Positions 51,001 to 61,764 of a stretch of 64,000 bases of DNA are shown here, piece by piece. The stretch covers positions 18,518 to 82,517 of the forward strand of contig NW_005434562.1 of assembly GCF_000315625.1 (NCBI RefSeq), written 5' to 3'. The notes below the pieces were generated by a model. It saw only the letters and a list, made by a program, of their open reading frames with translations, did no database searches and was not told where the DNA came from. The stretch is from Guillardia theta CCMP2712 (taxonomy: Eukaryota; Cryptophyceae; Pyrenomonadales; Geminigeraceae). A program made the translations under genes and the position numbers. Position 1 is the first letter of the stretch. Each line of letters opens with the position of its first letter.

Positions 51001-54000
51001 TCACCACAACGTCTCCGCATCCGCCCCCTGATGATTGAGTCTCAGGGAAGTTTTGGACGGCAATCTGTATGCGGACAGGGGCTGAGACCCCGCCGGTAGA
51101 AGGAAAGATAGAAGAGACTTGAAGGTTGGGAGCAGCGACGTAACGGTAGACGGGAAGCCTCAGCTGCACGGGGTTGGAGTCCTTAGCAGAGTTGGCAGAG
51201 ATTAGAGGCTGGAGGGTGGTGCTCGTGCCGATCGGAGGGAGGAGGAACTGGATGGTAGCCACGTTGGAACAGTATTGCGAAGCTTCGTACGTCACGCTCA
51301 CAGCTGCTAAAGTCTGGTTCGTTGAGCTCAACAACATCTGGAAGGCCGTGGTCGGTTGCTCTGCTAACACGTTGGACAAGCGTACAAAGAAGGACGTGTA
51401 AGCATAGCGATACCCTGAGCTGGGAAATGAGTCCAGCAGATTGAGAGCTGTCTGACTGATCAGTTCGACCAGGAAGGTGACGTTGCGTCCACAAGGATTG
51501 AAGTCGCAAAGGGAAACTTGCACGGGTTGAAACCCGACGGCGGCGAGCGGAGCCTCCACCCGCATGTCTACCGTGATGATCTTCCTGCTCAGATCCAACG
51601 ATGTGACCAGCACGGACACATTGAGAGTCGCTGAGGCCACGGCAGGGACGGGCAGGTCGTCGAGCTGAGGGGATCGGATGACCACTCGTGTCACGAAGCT
51701 TCTTCCGCTGCATCCCGAGGCCGGGGTGACGCTGGCGACCGAAGGAAAATCCCAGCAAGTCCCCCTGCTGCCGTTCCCACACCCAGTCAAGTAAGATCCT
51801 GGAGGACAGCGATACTGCGAGCATTCAGCGCAGACGCGATCAGAGACCAGCGAGCATGGCGAGAGCTCGTACTGACTGCCTGAGCAGACGCGGCAAGAGG
51901 AGCAGCCTGTATCCGCCGTTGTGCTGCAGTTGGCTGTGAGGTATTCCGAGCTCGAGCAGCTGCTGCATGCCTGACAGGATCCAGCACTGCCGTTGCCGCA
52001 ACCTTGAACAAACTCCCCGGCATTGCAACGCAAACTGCAGTCTGAGCAGCTTCGATCTGAATCTTGACTGCATGCCGAGCTCTGGTATTCGTTAGACCCG
52101 CAGGTCCTGCACTGACTACACTCGCCAGTGGAGCCGTTGCCGCATCCCCATCGGAAGGACTCGTCAGGGCACTGCAACGAGGAGCAGTTGAGACAGAGTC
52201 TGTCGACAGAGGTTGAGCATGCGGAAGCCTCGTACTGCCCTGCACCGCAGGTGGAGCACGAGGAACAGCTCCCAGCACTTCCGCTTCCACATTGATCGAG
52301 GAATTCTTCATCGCCACAACGACGTGAGCTGCAGTTTTGGCAGATCGTATCAGAGGTCTCGTTGCAAGGAACCGAGATGTACTCGGCTGTCCCGCATGTT
52401 TTACACTGTTTGCATGTTCCTGCGAGCATCAACAAGTCAGTCAACATGTTTGTGAGAGAACGATTGAGAGAACGTCAAACAACAGCAGATTTGACTGAAG
52501 AGAATATGAAACACAACCAAGGAAAACAGTTTAAGGAACAATATACAATGAAACTCACCATTAAAGCCCCCACCGCAACCGTCAAGATATTCGCCGGGCG
52601 AACAAGAGTCGCATTGCACACAATGACCTGAAGAACTTCCGGAACAACCAGAAAGAAATGATCCAGAAGGACATAAGCTGAAATCACACTCGACACAAAT
52701 AAACATATCAAGAACAGACGAATATTGCACAAATTGACCATGACTACAATCTGGAACATCCCGCATCGAACAATTGGCTCCCGTGTACCCCTCGTAGCAC
52801 ACGCATGCTCCCGTCTGCCCTCCGCACCGCCCGTTCCCGTTGCAGTCCCTCTCCATGTCGCAGACCGCCGTGCATCCCTCCCCGTACACGTCCGCCCCGC
52901 AGATCTCCTCCCCTCCTGCTTCCTCCGAGCAGTTGGCTCCCGTGTACCCCTCGTAGCACACGCATGCTCCCGTCTGCCCTCCGCACCGCCCGTTCCCGTT
53001 GCAGTCCCTCTCCATGTCGCAGACCGCCGTGCATCCCTCCCCGTACACGTCCGCCCCGCAGATCTCCTCCCCTCCTGCTCCCTCCGAGCAGTTGGCTCCC
53101 GTGTACCCCTCGTAGCACACGCATGCTCCCGTCTGCCCTCCGCACCGCCCGTTCCCGTTGCAGTCCCTCTCCATGTCGCAGACCGCCGTGCATCCCTCCC
53201 CGTACACGTCCGCCCCGCAGATCTCCTCCCCTCCTGCTGCCTTCGAGCAGTTGGCTCCCGTGTACCCCTCGTAGCACACGCATGCTCCCGTCTGCCCTCC
53301 GCACCGCCCGTTCCCGTTGCAGTCCCTCTCCATGTCGCAGACCGCCGTGCATCCCTCCCCGTACACGTCCGCCCCGCAGATCTCCTCCCCTCCTGCTCCC
53401 TCCGAGCAGTTGGCTCCCGTGTACCCCTCGTAGCACACGCATGCTCCCGTCTGCCCTCCGCACCGCCCGTTCCCGTTGCAGTCCCTCTCCATGTCGCAGA
53501 CCGCCGTGCATCCCTCCCCGTACACGTCCGCCCCGCAGATCTCCTCCCCTCCTGCTTCCTCCGAGCAGTTGGCTCCCGTGTACCCCTCGTAGCACACGCA
53601 TGCTCCCGTCTGCCCTCCGCACCGCCCGTTCCCGTTGCAGTCCCTCTCCATGTCGCAGACCGCCGTGCATCCCTCCCCGTACAACGTCCGCCCCGCAGAT
53701 CTCCTCCCCTCCTGCTTCCTCCGAGCAGTTGGCTCCCGTGTACCCCTCGTAGCACACGCATGCTCCCGTCTGCCCTCCGCACCGCCCGTTCCCGTTGCAG
53801 TCCCTCTCCATGTCGCAGACCGCCGTGCATCCCTCCCCGTACACGTCCGCCCCGCAGATCTCCTCCCCTCCTGCTGCCTTCGAGCAGTTGGCTCCCGTGT
53901 ACCCCTCGTAGCACACGCATGCTCCCGTCTGCCCTCCGCACCGCCCGTTCCCGTTGCAGTCCCTCTCCATGTCGCAGACCGCCGTGCATCCCTCCCCGTA

Positions 54001-54534
54001 CACGTCCGCCCCGCAGATCTCCTCCCCTCCTGCTTCCTTCGAGCAGTTGGCTCCCGTGTACCCCTCGTAGCACACGCATGCTCCCGTCTGCCCTCCGCAC
54101 CGCCCGTTCCCGTTGCAGTCCCTCTCCATGTCGCAGACCGCCGTGCATCCCTCCCCGTACACGTCCGCCCCGCAGATCTCCTCCCCTCCTGCTGCCTTCG
54201 AGCAGTTGGCTCCCGTGTACCCCTCGTAGCACACGCATGCTCCCGTCTGCCCTCCGCACCGCCCGTTCCCGTTGCAGTCCCTCTCCATGTCGCAGACCGC
54301 CGTGCATTCCTCCCCGTACATGTTGTTATTGCATATTTTGATTTCGCTGGTAATACTGGGATCGCTTTGACTTCCATTGTTTGATCGGATCGCTATCAAT
54401 TTAGGATTGAATGGTGCGTTCAATCTCTGCATTGACACTGATCTTGCTTTTATTTCGAAGGAGTTTAATCCAACAGCCCAGCATAGTAAGACGATTGGGA
54501 TGAAGTTTCTGGCTTGCTGATTCCGATGCCACAT
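42083..54534 (-). CDS. Giant single-pass surface protein: EGF-like array, TNFR-like Cys repeats, REJ-like region
   Basis: Start at 54534 gives a signal peptide (MWHRNQQARNFIPIVLLCWA). The next part is ten near-identical 53-residue EGF-like units (CNGNGRCGGQTGACVCYEGY core), broken by a one-base insertion near 53682. After GGGFNG an intron (about 52565 to 52417) leads to a single uninterrupted 10.3-kb exon. That exon begins with TNFR-like repeats (CKQCKTCGTAEYISVPC, CSSCSTCGAGQYEASAC). A very long beta-rich stretch of Ig/IPT-like segments follows, then a polycystin REJ-like region (about 45800-44500; LSYSWRCLNDDG, DGSGSRDLDL, LSYLWSCYF). A second Cys-rich block (43150-42850) and a possible SEA-like module (MTVRISSENATAEALRQTL) come next. 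One membrane helix (MLIVLLSVLIPVFVFGIGLL) and a 65-residue tail end it. No channel or 7TM part. Probably a cell-surface adhesion or recognition protein (inference). About 4,060 residues if the frameshift is an error. Confidence 0.8.
52774..54365 (-). repeat. Ten-copy 159-bp tandem repeat coding EGF-like units
   Basis: Unit boundaries marked by ttggctcccgtg fall at 52774, 52933, 53092, 53251, 53410, 53569, 53729, 53888, 54047 and 54206. Spacing is exactly 159 except one unit of 160. Copies differ mainly at one spot (gcttcctcc, gctccctcc, gctgccttc, gcttccttc). Near-identity implies recent expansion or gene conversion. Confidence 0.95.
53681..53690 (-). other. One-base insertion (frameshift) in an EGF-like unit
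   Basis: This unit reads ccgtacaacgtccg where all others with this segment read ccgtacacgtccg. The extra base breaks the frame: the signal-peptide side reads four units then shifts, while the downstream side reads six units into the giant exon. It is either an assembly error in a repeat or a true null allele. Confidence 0.9.
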
Positions 54535-55644
54535 GTTTTTTGTTATTGTAAGCGCGATCACCATTTTCAGCGACACCAGAATATCAAGAAGTCAAACAAC
54601 ACAAGCAGCATCAACAAGATTCAAGACATCTGTCAACCATCCTCTGCTCTCACTCGTGACCCTGACTTCCTGGCATGGCCCCGTACGCCGAGCGCTGCTG
54701 CCAGCTGCCATACCTCTACAATATATTTACAATAAATATGTTTTATGTAGTACCGCGATTCAATTTAAAAACTGTTATTCATGTTGAAGTTGACAAATGG
54801 GGAGGAGGATAGGGTTCACGTCAGCCATTCATAAGTTTCTCTTTTTACACCCCTCCGATTCACCAAATATTGTTGGTCATTTCCCATAGGGGTAGGGTGG
54901 TACAAATCAACATGAGGAGTGGCAGGGTAGGGTGAGGTATTTCTGGCAGCCGTAATAAAAACGACTTGTATGATCAAGAATGATTATTTACCCGAGCAAA
55001 ATAGATTAACTACCCGAGGGAGTGACCGAACTACATGAAAGAGGAGAAAGGAAAGACGAGCGAGGAGAGTGGAGAGGAGAGAGGAGAGAGGGGAGAGGGG
55101 AGAGGAGAGGAGAGGAGAGCAGGAGGATCAAAAAGGAGGAGAGGGAGGGAGGAAGGGAGAGGTGGAGATAAGAATGTAACAAGGAGAGATGACCAAAGTG
55201 AATTGAGGCTTAACTTTGAATTGAGGGCATATCAGGTGGAATTTAGGCAGGGGAGAGGCATGTGAAAACGAGGTGGAAGAGCTTTTTAGATATGATAGTA
55301 TGCAATAATCAAGGAGATGCATAGATTACTTGAAGACGTTTAGACAAAAGTTGCTATGATCCGAAGCAAAACGGAAAACAGGCCCAGAAGGCGCAAACTA
55401 GTGAAAGCAAGGAGGATTCGGAAACGACTTGTCAAGGAAAATGTTTGATGTGATGAGAGCATGGTGGTGCTAGAAAGCTGTTATCAGTAACCGTGTCTGA
55501 GTTGCTCTCTGATCATGTCCAGGTGCTCTGAGTGAAAATTTTCTCTCCTGTCGGATGTTCATTAAGAACATTCGACTTCTTCTGCGGAGCAGTGTGAAAT
55601 ACCCCCAGCACATATACCAATCTGCGGCATTAGCGAAGAGGAGC
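54535..55644. other. Divergent spacer, AT-rich then GGGGTA island then GA-rich
   Basis: 54720-54800 is AT-rich (atatatttacaataaatatg). 54830-55020 has ggggtagggtggtac and gtagggtgaggta words. 55035-55170 is GAGAGG-rich. 55270-55640 probably contains the BolA promoter and leader. No coding exon is supported. Confidence 0.55.
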
Positions 55645-56009
55645 ATGTCTACAGAAGGAAAGGGTGAGAAGTTATGAGGAGCTGTTCACAATGAAGTCCT
55701 TTGTGATCCTTGATGATGGTGACAGGCCCAATCTACAGCAGCATCTGGAATGTCATCGACAAGCAACTGCAACCAACTCACATCGAACTCGTTGACGATT
55801 CCGCAAAGCATGCTGGACACGAAGCAATGAAAGGCTCCACTGCCAAGGAGACACACTTCCGATTGAAGGTGGTATCTTCCAAGTTTGAGGGGCTGTCGCT
55901 GGTCAAGAGGCACCAAATGGTCTATGCGTTGTTGAACGAGCAGTTTCAGCAAGGGTTGCATGCTCTAAACATTGTTGCGAAGACTCCACAGGAAGTAGAG
56001 AAGCGGTGA
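55645..56009 (+). CDS. BolA-like protein
   Basis: Exon 1 (55645-55663) codes MSTEGK plus one base; the 62-nt intron ends gacag at 55725; exon 2 is 55726-56009. Joined in phase it reads MSTEGKGPIYSSIWNVIDKQ and continues LQPTHIELVDDSAKHAGHEA. ETHFRLKVVSSKFEGLSLVK, RHQMVYALLNEQF and GLHALNIVAKTPQE follow. This is a complete BolA fold of about 100 residues with the invariant RH in the helix-turn region. There is no Cys in the variable loop, so it is BOLA1-type rather than BOLA2-type. BolA proteins bind monothiol glutaredoxins and help handle Fe-S clusters. No targeting sequence is visible, which suggests cytosol. It is convergent with the EF-hand gene, with 89 bp between stops. Confidence 0.92.
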
Positions 56010-56098
56010 TGTCGAGATTGTACTCTCAAAAAAAATAGATCAAGATTGCTTCACAAGAGTTGACCACGTGTGAGTTGTTCACAAACCTTTTCAACCTG

Positions 56099-57292
56099 TC
56101 ACTCGTTGTCATCATGCTGGACAATCTGTGCGTTGTGTCAGGTTGAGATGAACTCACAAGAAGCAAGCGACCTGCTCATGAGACTCAAGGAAAAGGTTGA
56201 TAAACTCAAAGTACTCCAACTGTCCGTTGAGTTCAGACGATGCGACATCGTACCGTCCAAAGAGTGCGAGAGCCTCTCGGAACGTTATGTAGATCCCCAA
56301 TGTCTGCACAATGTGCAGAAACTCCATGTGGCCAATGATCGGATGCCCCAGGTCGGCACCTGCTCAGACCTTAGCACGTCAACTCTCTCACGCTGCTGGG
56401 AAGACCTGTCCTGGCATAGAAATTGAAAAGTTTCATCATGTCTTTGGGGGCACTCGTGACCTTTGCGGTCACTCTCTCGGCCAGCTGGGAGGTCACAGTC
56501 AAAGAGCCAGTCAACAACGGCATCGTTCCATACTTGTCGATTGAGGTCGTCCACCCTGCTCTTCCCCACTATCGCCTGCGCAACACTGTACCTGCCAAGA
56601 TCGTGTGAGACGACTCCGTGGCAGGTAAGGAAGCGACGTCACCTGTAGATCAAGGGATCATCGGACGTGGGATCCAGGATCCTGTTCGCCGCCACTGAAG
56701 TCTTGGAGGAAGGAGCCCTTCTTGACCCTGTGCTTGCCGACCGCTGCAGGATGCTGCTAGCGGTGGTCAGCTGATGAGAGCCAGTACTTGGTAGCCGGGC
56801 GAAGGAGGCATTGGCACCAGAATTGGGAGTCTGAAGCCTTTTGGGGCTGCTGAGGTTGGACTGCCTGAGGTCTGAGAACGAGCGTGTCAGATTGGGACTC
56901 TCGTCCTCGCTCTCCGGTTGGATCTTCTCATCGTACGACTCTTTGAAGGTGGTAGTGAACATGTGCTTCCCCGTGTAGTAGTACCCGTCTCCAACAGTGA
57001 CCTGCGACCGGTTCCTCAGAGGATTCTTCCGCTGCGTGATGGACTTGGGGTTCTCCTTCCTCATCCGGTCCACCTTCCTCTGCAAGTCCTCGTAGTAGCT
57101 GGCGAGGTTGACCGGTCCTCCCTGCAGGAAGGTTCTTGGCCCCACGTTGTCATCCTCATCTGAAGGATCCAGGCCCCGGAGGCTGCTGAACCCTGTCCCG
57201 AGGATGGGGCTCGATGTCATGACTCTGCGCCGGCCGACCCTGTAGTCCATGGTGACGGTAGTATCGAAGTCTGGAGTTGGCGGGCATGCCAT
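56099..57292 (-). CDS. EF-hand-like protein of unknown function
   Basis: The first exon (57292-56641) gives MACPPTPDFDTTVTMDYRVG, then a charged, Ser-rich region (NLASYYEDLQRKVDRMRKEN, GDGYYYTGKHMFTTTFKESY). The donor after LIYR joins in phase to YSVAQAIVGKSRVDDLNRQ. Next come LAERVTAKVTSAPKDMMKLF and NFYARTG, which through a GTCTTC donor reach ADLGHPIIGHMEFLHIVQTL. ALFGRYDVASSELNGQLEYF followed by EFINLF has the spacing of an EF-hand loop-helix, though the loop lacks some Ca-binding acids. The last exon is IVQHDDNE with the stop at 56099. The short conserved-looking C-terminal half suggests a calcium-sensor-like or degenerate EF-hand module. Family not recognised. Confidence 0.65.
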
Positions 57293-58234
57293 CACCGCAC
57301 CTAGTTCACGTTCTCGTCATGTTCACAGCATCCGTTCTACCTTGCACTCACGTGTAGCAGAAGCAAATGTCAACCCATGGTGAAACTGAAATTTTGGTAT
57401 GAAGCCTGAATACCCAGGTATCTGTGCAAAATACAGCATTCAGTACGTCGACAGGCGGCATGGCTGCCTCTCACATGGTTCTCGAATCTATAGTTGACTC
57501 CGAAGGGTTCCAAGTCTTTGGACTCTGACGACAGAGACATCGAGGTAGGATACAGTAGCTTCAAGGCAACATGCTGCGGGGATGGTTGAAACCCTGCTGA
57601 AAAGTCTTGATCAAGGCGTGTGAGGGCGTTCAGTGTTAAGAGCAAGAAAAATACTGATCAATGCATCTACAGGAAGGCATACACTTCCGGTGATGATGGC
57701 TACGAGATCAAATTGTCTTAGTGTCCCCCTCTATGACTCTCGCGCACGTGAAAAATTGACCACCCTGTTGTGGCATCTACACCTCCAACTCAGCTCTCTT
57801 CCTGGCCGCCATCCCAGCCTCCCTGTCTCCTCTCCTCGTTGGAGCTGGCAACGCTCCTCATCGCTTCTCCCTTCTTGCCGTGAGTGCGGCAGTCAAGGAT
57901 GGATTGTGCATTGGCGGTATTATCCGTTAATCGCATCGGGGTAGGGCCTGTGAGACTTAACCGACTCGGAACCTCCGAGGCTGTCGACCAACTGCAGTAC
58001 TCGTACAATCACCTTGTACCAGTCTTAGTAATTGTATAGTACCAATACCACATGCGTAGGTTGCTTTCAGTACTGAATTTAATTAATTATTAGCTCAAAA
58101 ATTATATATATATTTATTAAAAGCCGGTGTATTGTAAAACGAATATGTATCCAGCTGTTTTAAATTTGTATCAACTTTGAACAAAAAAAACTTGCCTACG
58201 TTTTACACGAAAAAACAAAACACAAGGGACCGTG
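57293..58234. other. Divergent spacer, one possible unassigned exon
   Basis: On the minus strand, 57470-57590 follows a TTTTCAG acceptor and stays open with fair composition (FQPSPQHVALKLLYPTSMSL). I could not connect it to the EF-hand gene, whose frame already starts with a Met downstream. 58080-58200 is AT-rich (aattaattattag, atatatatatttatt) and probably promoter of the lumen-protein gene. Confidence 0.45.
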
Positions 58235-59082
58235 ATGCCGACGATGCTGCGAGCGTTCGTGGTGGCTCTGAGCGTGACAACGATCAGCTATACACCTGCA
58301 CGTGCTGACGAAGTGTCGGTAAGATCTGAAATCATGTTCTCGCTGTAACTCCGTCATGTCTTCCTCTGCTAACATGCTTCTTGTCCACACTTTTTCCCTT
58401 GTTGCAGTTCGTAGGATTGTGCACTCCAAGCCTCCCTGCCGCCCGTATTTTAAGAAAGCCATTCGTGACACCAACCATGACATCGGATTCGAAGCAATAT
58501 AGCAAGTACCAGCCCATGAACATGCTTGACAGGAGGTCGTTCTTGTCGAAAACTCTTCTAGTTGCTCCTGCACTGTCCTTCGGTTTTCAGGCTACTGAGT
58601 TCGCTGCGGCGGAATACGACACGAAAAATCTTCCTGTATCCTTGCAGAAGTTGATGGGCGACTTTCCACTCGAAGATGCCACCATTGCAATCTTTGACGA
58701 CAACTCCAAATTGCCTCAGAAAATGTTGAAGGAGCTTCAAAACAAGGGCATCAAGGCTATTGGGATCGGAGCGGGCGGCGACCTCGCCAGCATGAGAGAT
58801 AAGTACAGAGAGAATGAGTGCTATGCGGCCATTGTCCCAGACGGCAAGTTTGTCAAGAATATCATGAGCGGCCGCGGTCTAGAATGTGATCACTGCAGCT
58901 TCTACGGCGACACATCCCCACCAAAGTGGATCGTTGTGCTGCAGGCCAACGGCAAGGATGGGAAGACCATCCAGTCGGAGTCGGCACTGCTCGGCAGGGA
59001 ATGTGATCCGAACGGAATTTGCTATCAGAGCGGGACTCCGATCCCGATCTTCACGCTCGAGGAGCTCCAGGCACTGAAGTGA
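58235..59082 (+). CDS. Probable thylakoid-lumen protein with tripartite targeting, unknown family
   Basis: Exon 1 (58235-58318) codes a signal peptide, MLRAFVVALSVTTISYTPAR after a short MPT. Exon 2 (58408-59082) opens FVGLCTPSLPAARILRKPF, a transit-like segment. Next is LDRRSFLSKTLLVAPALSFG ending AAA, a twin-arginine (RR) signal with hydrophobic core and AxA-like cleavage site. This tripartite layout predicts passage through ER, plastid envelope and thylakoid to the lumen. The mature part, about 150 residues, starts near EYDTKNLPVSLQKLMGDF. It has ATIAIFDDNSKLPQKML, GIKAIGIGAGGDLASMRDKY and five cysteines (ECYAAIV, LECDHC, GRECDPNGICYQ) that could form disulfides or bind a cofactor. I do not recognise the family. 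Confidence 0.85.
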
Positions 59083-59250
59083 TTCGTGTTTCGGGTGGTC
59101 CACAGGAGAACCTATCAGGGGTATTTGTATCTTAGGAAGAGCTCATAGCTCTAGATACAAAGCCTTGAGGTAGACAAGACATTGAAAGTAACGCAATGAA
59201 CACTTGCCACATACGACGTTGCCTACATCACCCTGTGGATGTTCAGATAC

Positions 59251-60686
59251 TTATGTCCGGGCGACGGGATAAAGCTCATCGTCTTCCTGATTTCCCCACT
59301 CCCCTGAAGAGCACAAGTTAGCCAGCTGGTCGGTAGTATAATAGTGGCCAAGAGCGAGGCTACCCCATGATCCGTCGTAGTTCGACAGGTTGCAAAGAGG
59401 GATTCCAAGCTTCCAAAGCGCAAATAGAACAGCAGTGCTTGCAACCCCGCCGTTACAGTACCTGCATTGAAGTTTACCACTGGAAGAAACTCAATTGGGG
59501 ATACAAGAATGTCTTGCGATTCTTCATATCTTGGACATCAAGTCCTTCATCTTTTAGAATCTGTCATAAGTTTAAGATCGTACTTGCTTCGGATGACAGG
59601 CGATTACTGCGATCATTTGCTCATCGCTGGGAGCATCATCAGACATGAGCAGGCATTGCGGAGATGAATCACCTGAGGTATCCTCCCATTTCTTTGTTGA
59701 TAAGTCGCTTGTAAGGAATGTTCGTCGCTCCAGGAATACAACCAGACCTATGCAAATCAACCAACGTTGATGTGATTGAACATGTCACACCTCTTAGCCC
59801 GGCGCTCTTTCGAAGTGAACTGCGCAGCGTTGCGGGCATCGACTATGCACGCATCGCTTGTTTTCTTGATTACCTCTCTCATGTCCGAGGCCACGCACCT
59901 CAAAGAAGGCAGTTCCACTCTGGCGTTGAATTCAGCATATTTCTTGAGGGGGCATTCAGTGTCGACGCTAATGTCTCTTTCTTCTGCACACCAGCGCTTC
60001 CAACCACCGTTGAGTATTCGAACATCTTTGTGACCGTAGTATGTCAGAGCCCACCATAACCTCGTTGCAAACAGCATGTTCCCATTGTCATAGACCACTA
60101 CAGTGTTGTCATTGCAGACTCCCCTTTCTTCCATGGCGGCCTCGAACAAATCTTTTGGGCTGAGCTGCACAGGGACGAGTGACTGAGGGTCGACAATATC
60201 CGCAGTCCAGTCTACGAACTCTGCTCCAGGAATGTGGCCGTTGAGGAAGTCTTCCTTGCATGGTCGGTACACCGTTTGCACGAAATCAGCTTCGGCGGGT
60301 AGCTTCTCAACTTCGCCGCGAATGTCCAGGATGGTCACCTCTTCCAGGTGTTCTTGCAGCCAGTCTGTGCTGACCAGCGCTCGAGCTCGGATCACATCTT
60401 CCTCCAAGCTGCTCCCTCCAGCTGACATCGCCATCGCTCTTGTTCCGCTACATCCCCGGTCACCCCTTGTCGAACGGCCCAGCCTAGTGGACGGCCTGCG
60501 GCAAATCAAGCATGCTCCCAACCTTGCAAGCACAGGAGGAGCTACCCTCGAGGTGTACATAGAGAAGCAGCTGATCCTACTTGTCCACACGAGCAACAGC
60601 AGGCTTGCCCTGACTTGACCTCCTGACATGCCCAGTGTTCCACGGTTCGCAGTCCGGCCGGGGCGGCCTTTGTCACTCATCGCCAT
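59251..60686 (-). CDS. Two-domain rhodanese/3-mercaptopyruvate-type sulfurtransferase
   Basis: Start at 60686; an internal Met at 60629 gives a cleaner signal (MSGGQVRASLLLLVWTSRIS) followed by a Ser/Arg-rich stretch, so organelle targeting is likely. Domain 1 reads LVSTDWLQEHLEEVTILDIR, HIPGAEFVDWTADIVDP, VVVYDNGNMLFATRLWWALT and LNGGWKRW. Domain 2 begins CIVDARNAAQFTSKERRAKR, then across a 44-nt intron SGCIPGATNIPYKRLINKE. The active-site exon has YCNGGVASTAVLFALWKLGI, with Cys in the CxGGVxS/T loop, and NLSNYDGSWGEWG; it ends LYPVART with the stop at 59251. The enzyme moves sulfane sulfur from mercaptopyruvate or thiosulfate to acceptors such as thioredoxin or cyanide. The substrate is uncertain from the loop alone. 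One exon (59560-59690) has uncertain borders. Confidence 0.88.
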
Positions 60687-61167
60687 CCGAGGCTGGCACT
60701 CAGCCGCGGGCCGCGCCCGGCCCGGCCCACCGTGCCCCCGGGGGCCGCGGCGGCGCGGTCCAGTTCAGTTCCGAAGCCTTCCGGCAATCTACCACTGACA
60801 GCCTGTGACTGACGCTACGGCCGGGTGCTGACTCAGGGATCTGATGGTGATCGGTTCTGTGGCGGTCAGCGTTCAACACTCAGGCTCGGAGGCCCTCCTT
60901 CACTGTACGACCGTACCCGGCCCGGCGTACATTGAAGCTGCCCGGAGACACGATATATCAATACCGCTCGAGAGTTTCACTAAAACGGTTCCTTGAATTG
61001 GTCGGAACACGAGCTTTACTTTCAAAGATCAAAAATGGCCAATGATCATAGACTCACAGTGAACTTAATAGAAGTCTAATTTTCAACCGGCGAGTCCAAA
61101 CAGTTGATAATTTCATTTACATTCATACCTTGTTGCCTCTATCGCATCCTTATTGATTCATTAATTC
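60687..61167. other. GC-rich promoter-like spacer
   Basis: 60700-60760 is extremely GC-rich (ggcccggcccaccgtgcccccgggggccgcggcggcgcgg), followed by ordinary sequence with cccggcccggcg. No exon seen. It probably serves the sulfurtransferase promoter and the 3' end of the RWP-RK gene. Confidence 0.55.
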
Positions 61168-61764
61168 TCACGTGTCAGGATGCTGGAGTTCTTCTGTCAA
61201 CATGTACCAAGCTATCCAGGCTGGCTCTAGCAGATTGCTCTCCTCGTGTAGGTATTGGTCAACTTCGACACCCACGGGAAAGGGCTGTTCAAGATCGCAA
61301 CCAAACCCATTTACATGATGAGTATAGTAAGGCTCAGTCCCGCTGGCAAACGCTGGTTCCTCCATATATGCGTCGTGGATACAGCTTGAACTTTGACCTG
61401 CTGCATGAATATCCGAAAAGGCTGAATCGTCATCCAGCAGAGGAGGATGTGAATTGCTTGCTTGCTGAGTTTCTCCGTCTGAAGCTTGAGGCAACGATCG
61501 AAACCTGCTGTAGGGCCACTTCACGATGCCGAGCTTTCTGCAAACGCATTTGAGTGCCGTCAATGAAATCCCCTATTGCAAATGATCAGGCAATTTCGAG
61601 ATGTCCCACAAGAACAAGTCACTCACCAGCAACTTCGCGGCATCGCTTTGCTTCATATCGAACATTCGAGTGATGTCTTCACGGCTGAGAGATAATCCTT
61701 GCTTCTTTGCCATGCTTGACTGCTCATTTCTAGATCTTCTTGGCAATATTTTTGCGGCCTGCAT
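61168..61764 (-). CDS. RWP-RK domain transcription factor
   Basis: Start at 61764 (MQAAKILPRRSRNEQ). Exon 1 ends LSREDITRMFDMKQSDAAKLL at a GTGAGT donor. After a short intron ending CAATAG, exon 2 reads GISLTALKCVCRKLGIVKWP and YSRF. Together these form the RWP-RK helix and motif, except that the core reads KWPYSR instead of RWPYRK. The remaining ~100 residues are acidic or low in recognisable motifs, ending EELQHPDT and a stop at 61168; a GTGAGA overlaps that stop, so another 3' exon is possible. RWP-RK proteins are plant and algal regulators of nitrogen response or gamete development. It has no NIN/PB1 extension in this model, as in the short RKD type. Confidence 0.85.

Noticed and set aside
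52725-54341. Long plus-strand open frames across the EGF array
   Set aside because: They mirror the repeat on the other strand. Because the 159-bp period is a multiple of three, any stop-free frame stays open through the array. The minus-strand frame has the EGF cysteine pattern.
52774-54365. CRISPR-like array
   Set aside because: Units are contiguous 159-bp copies with no unique spacers, and they code for EGF-like modules.
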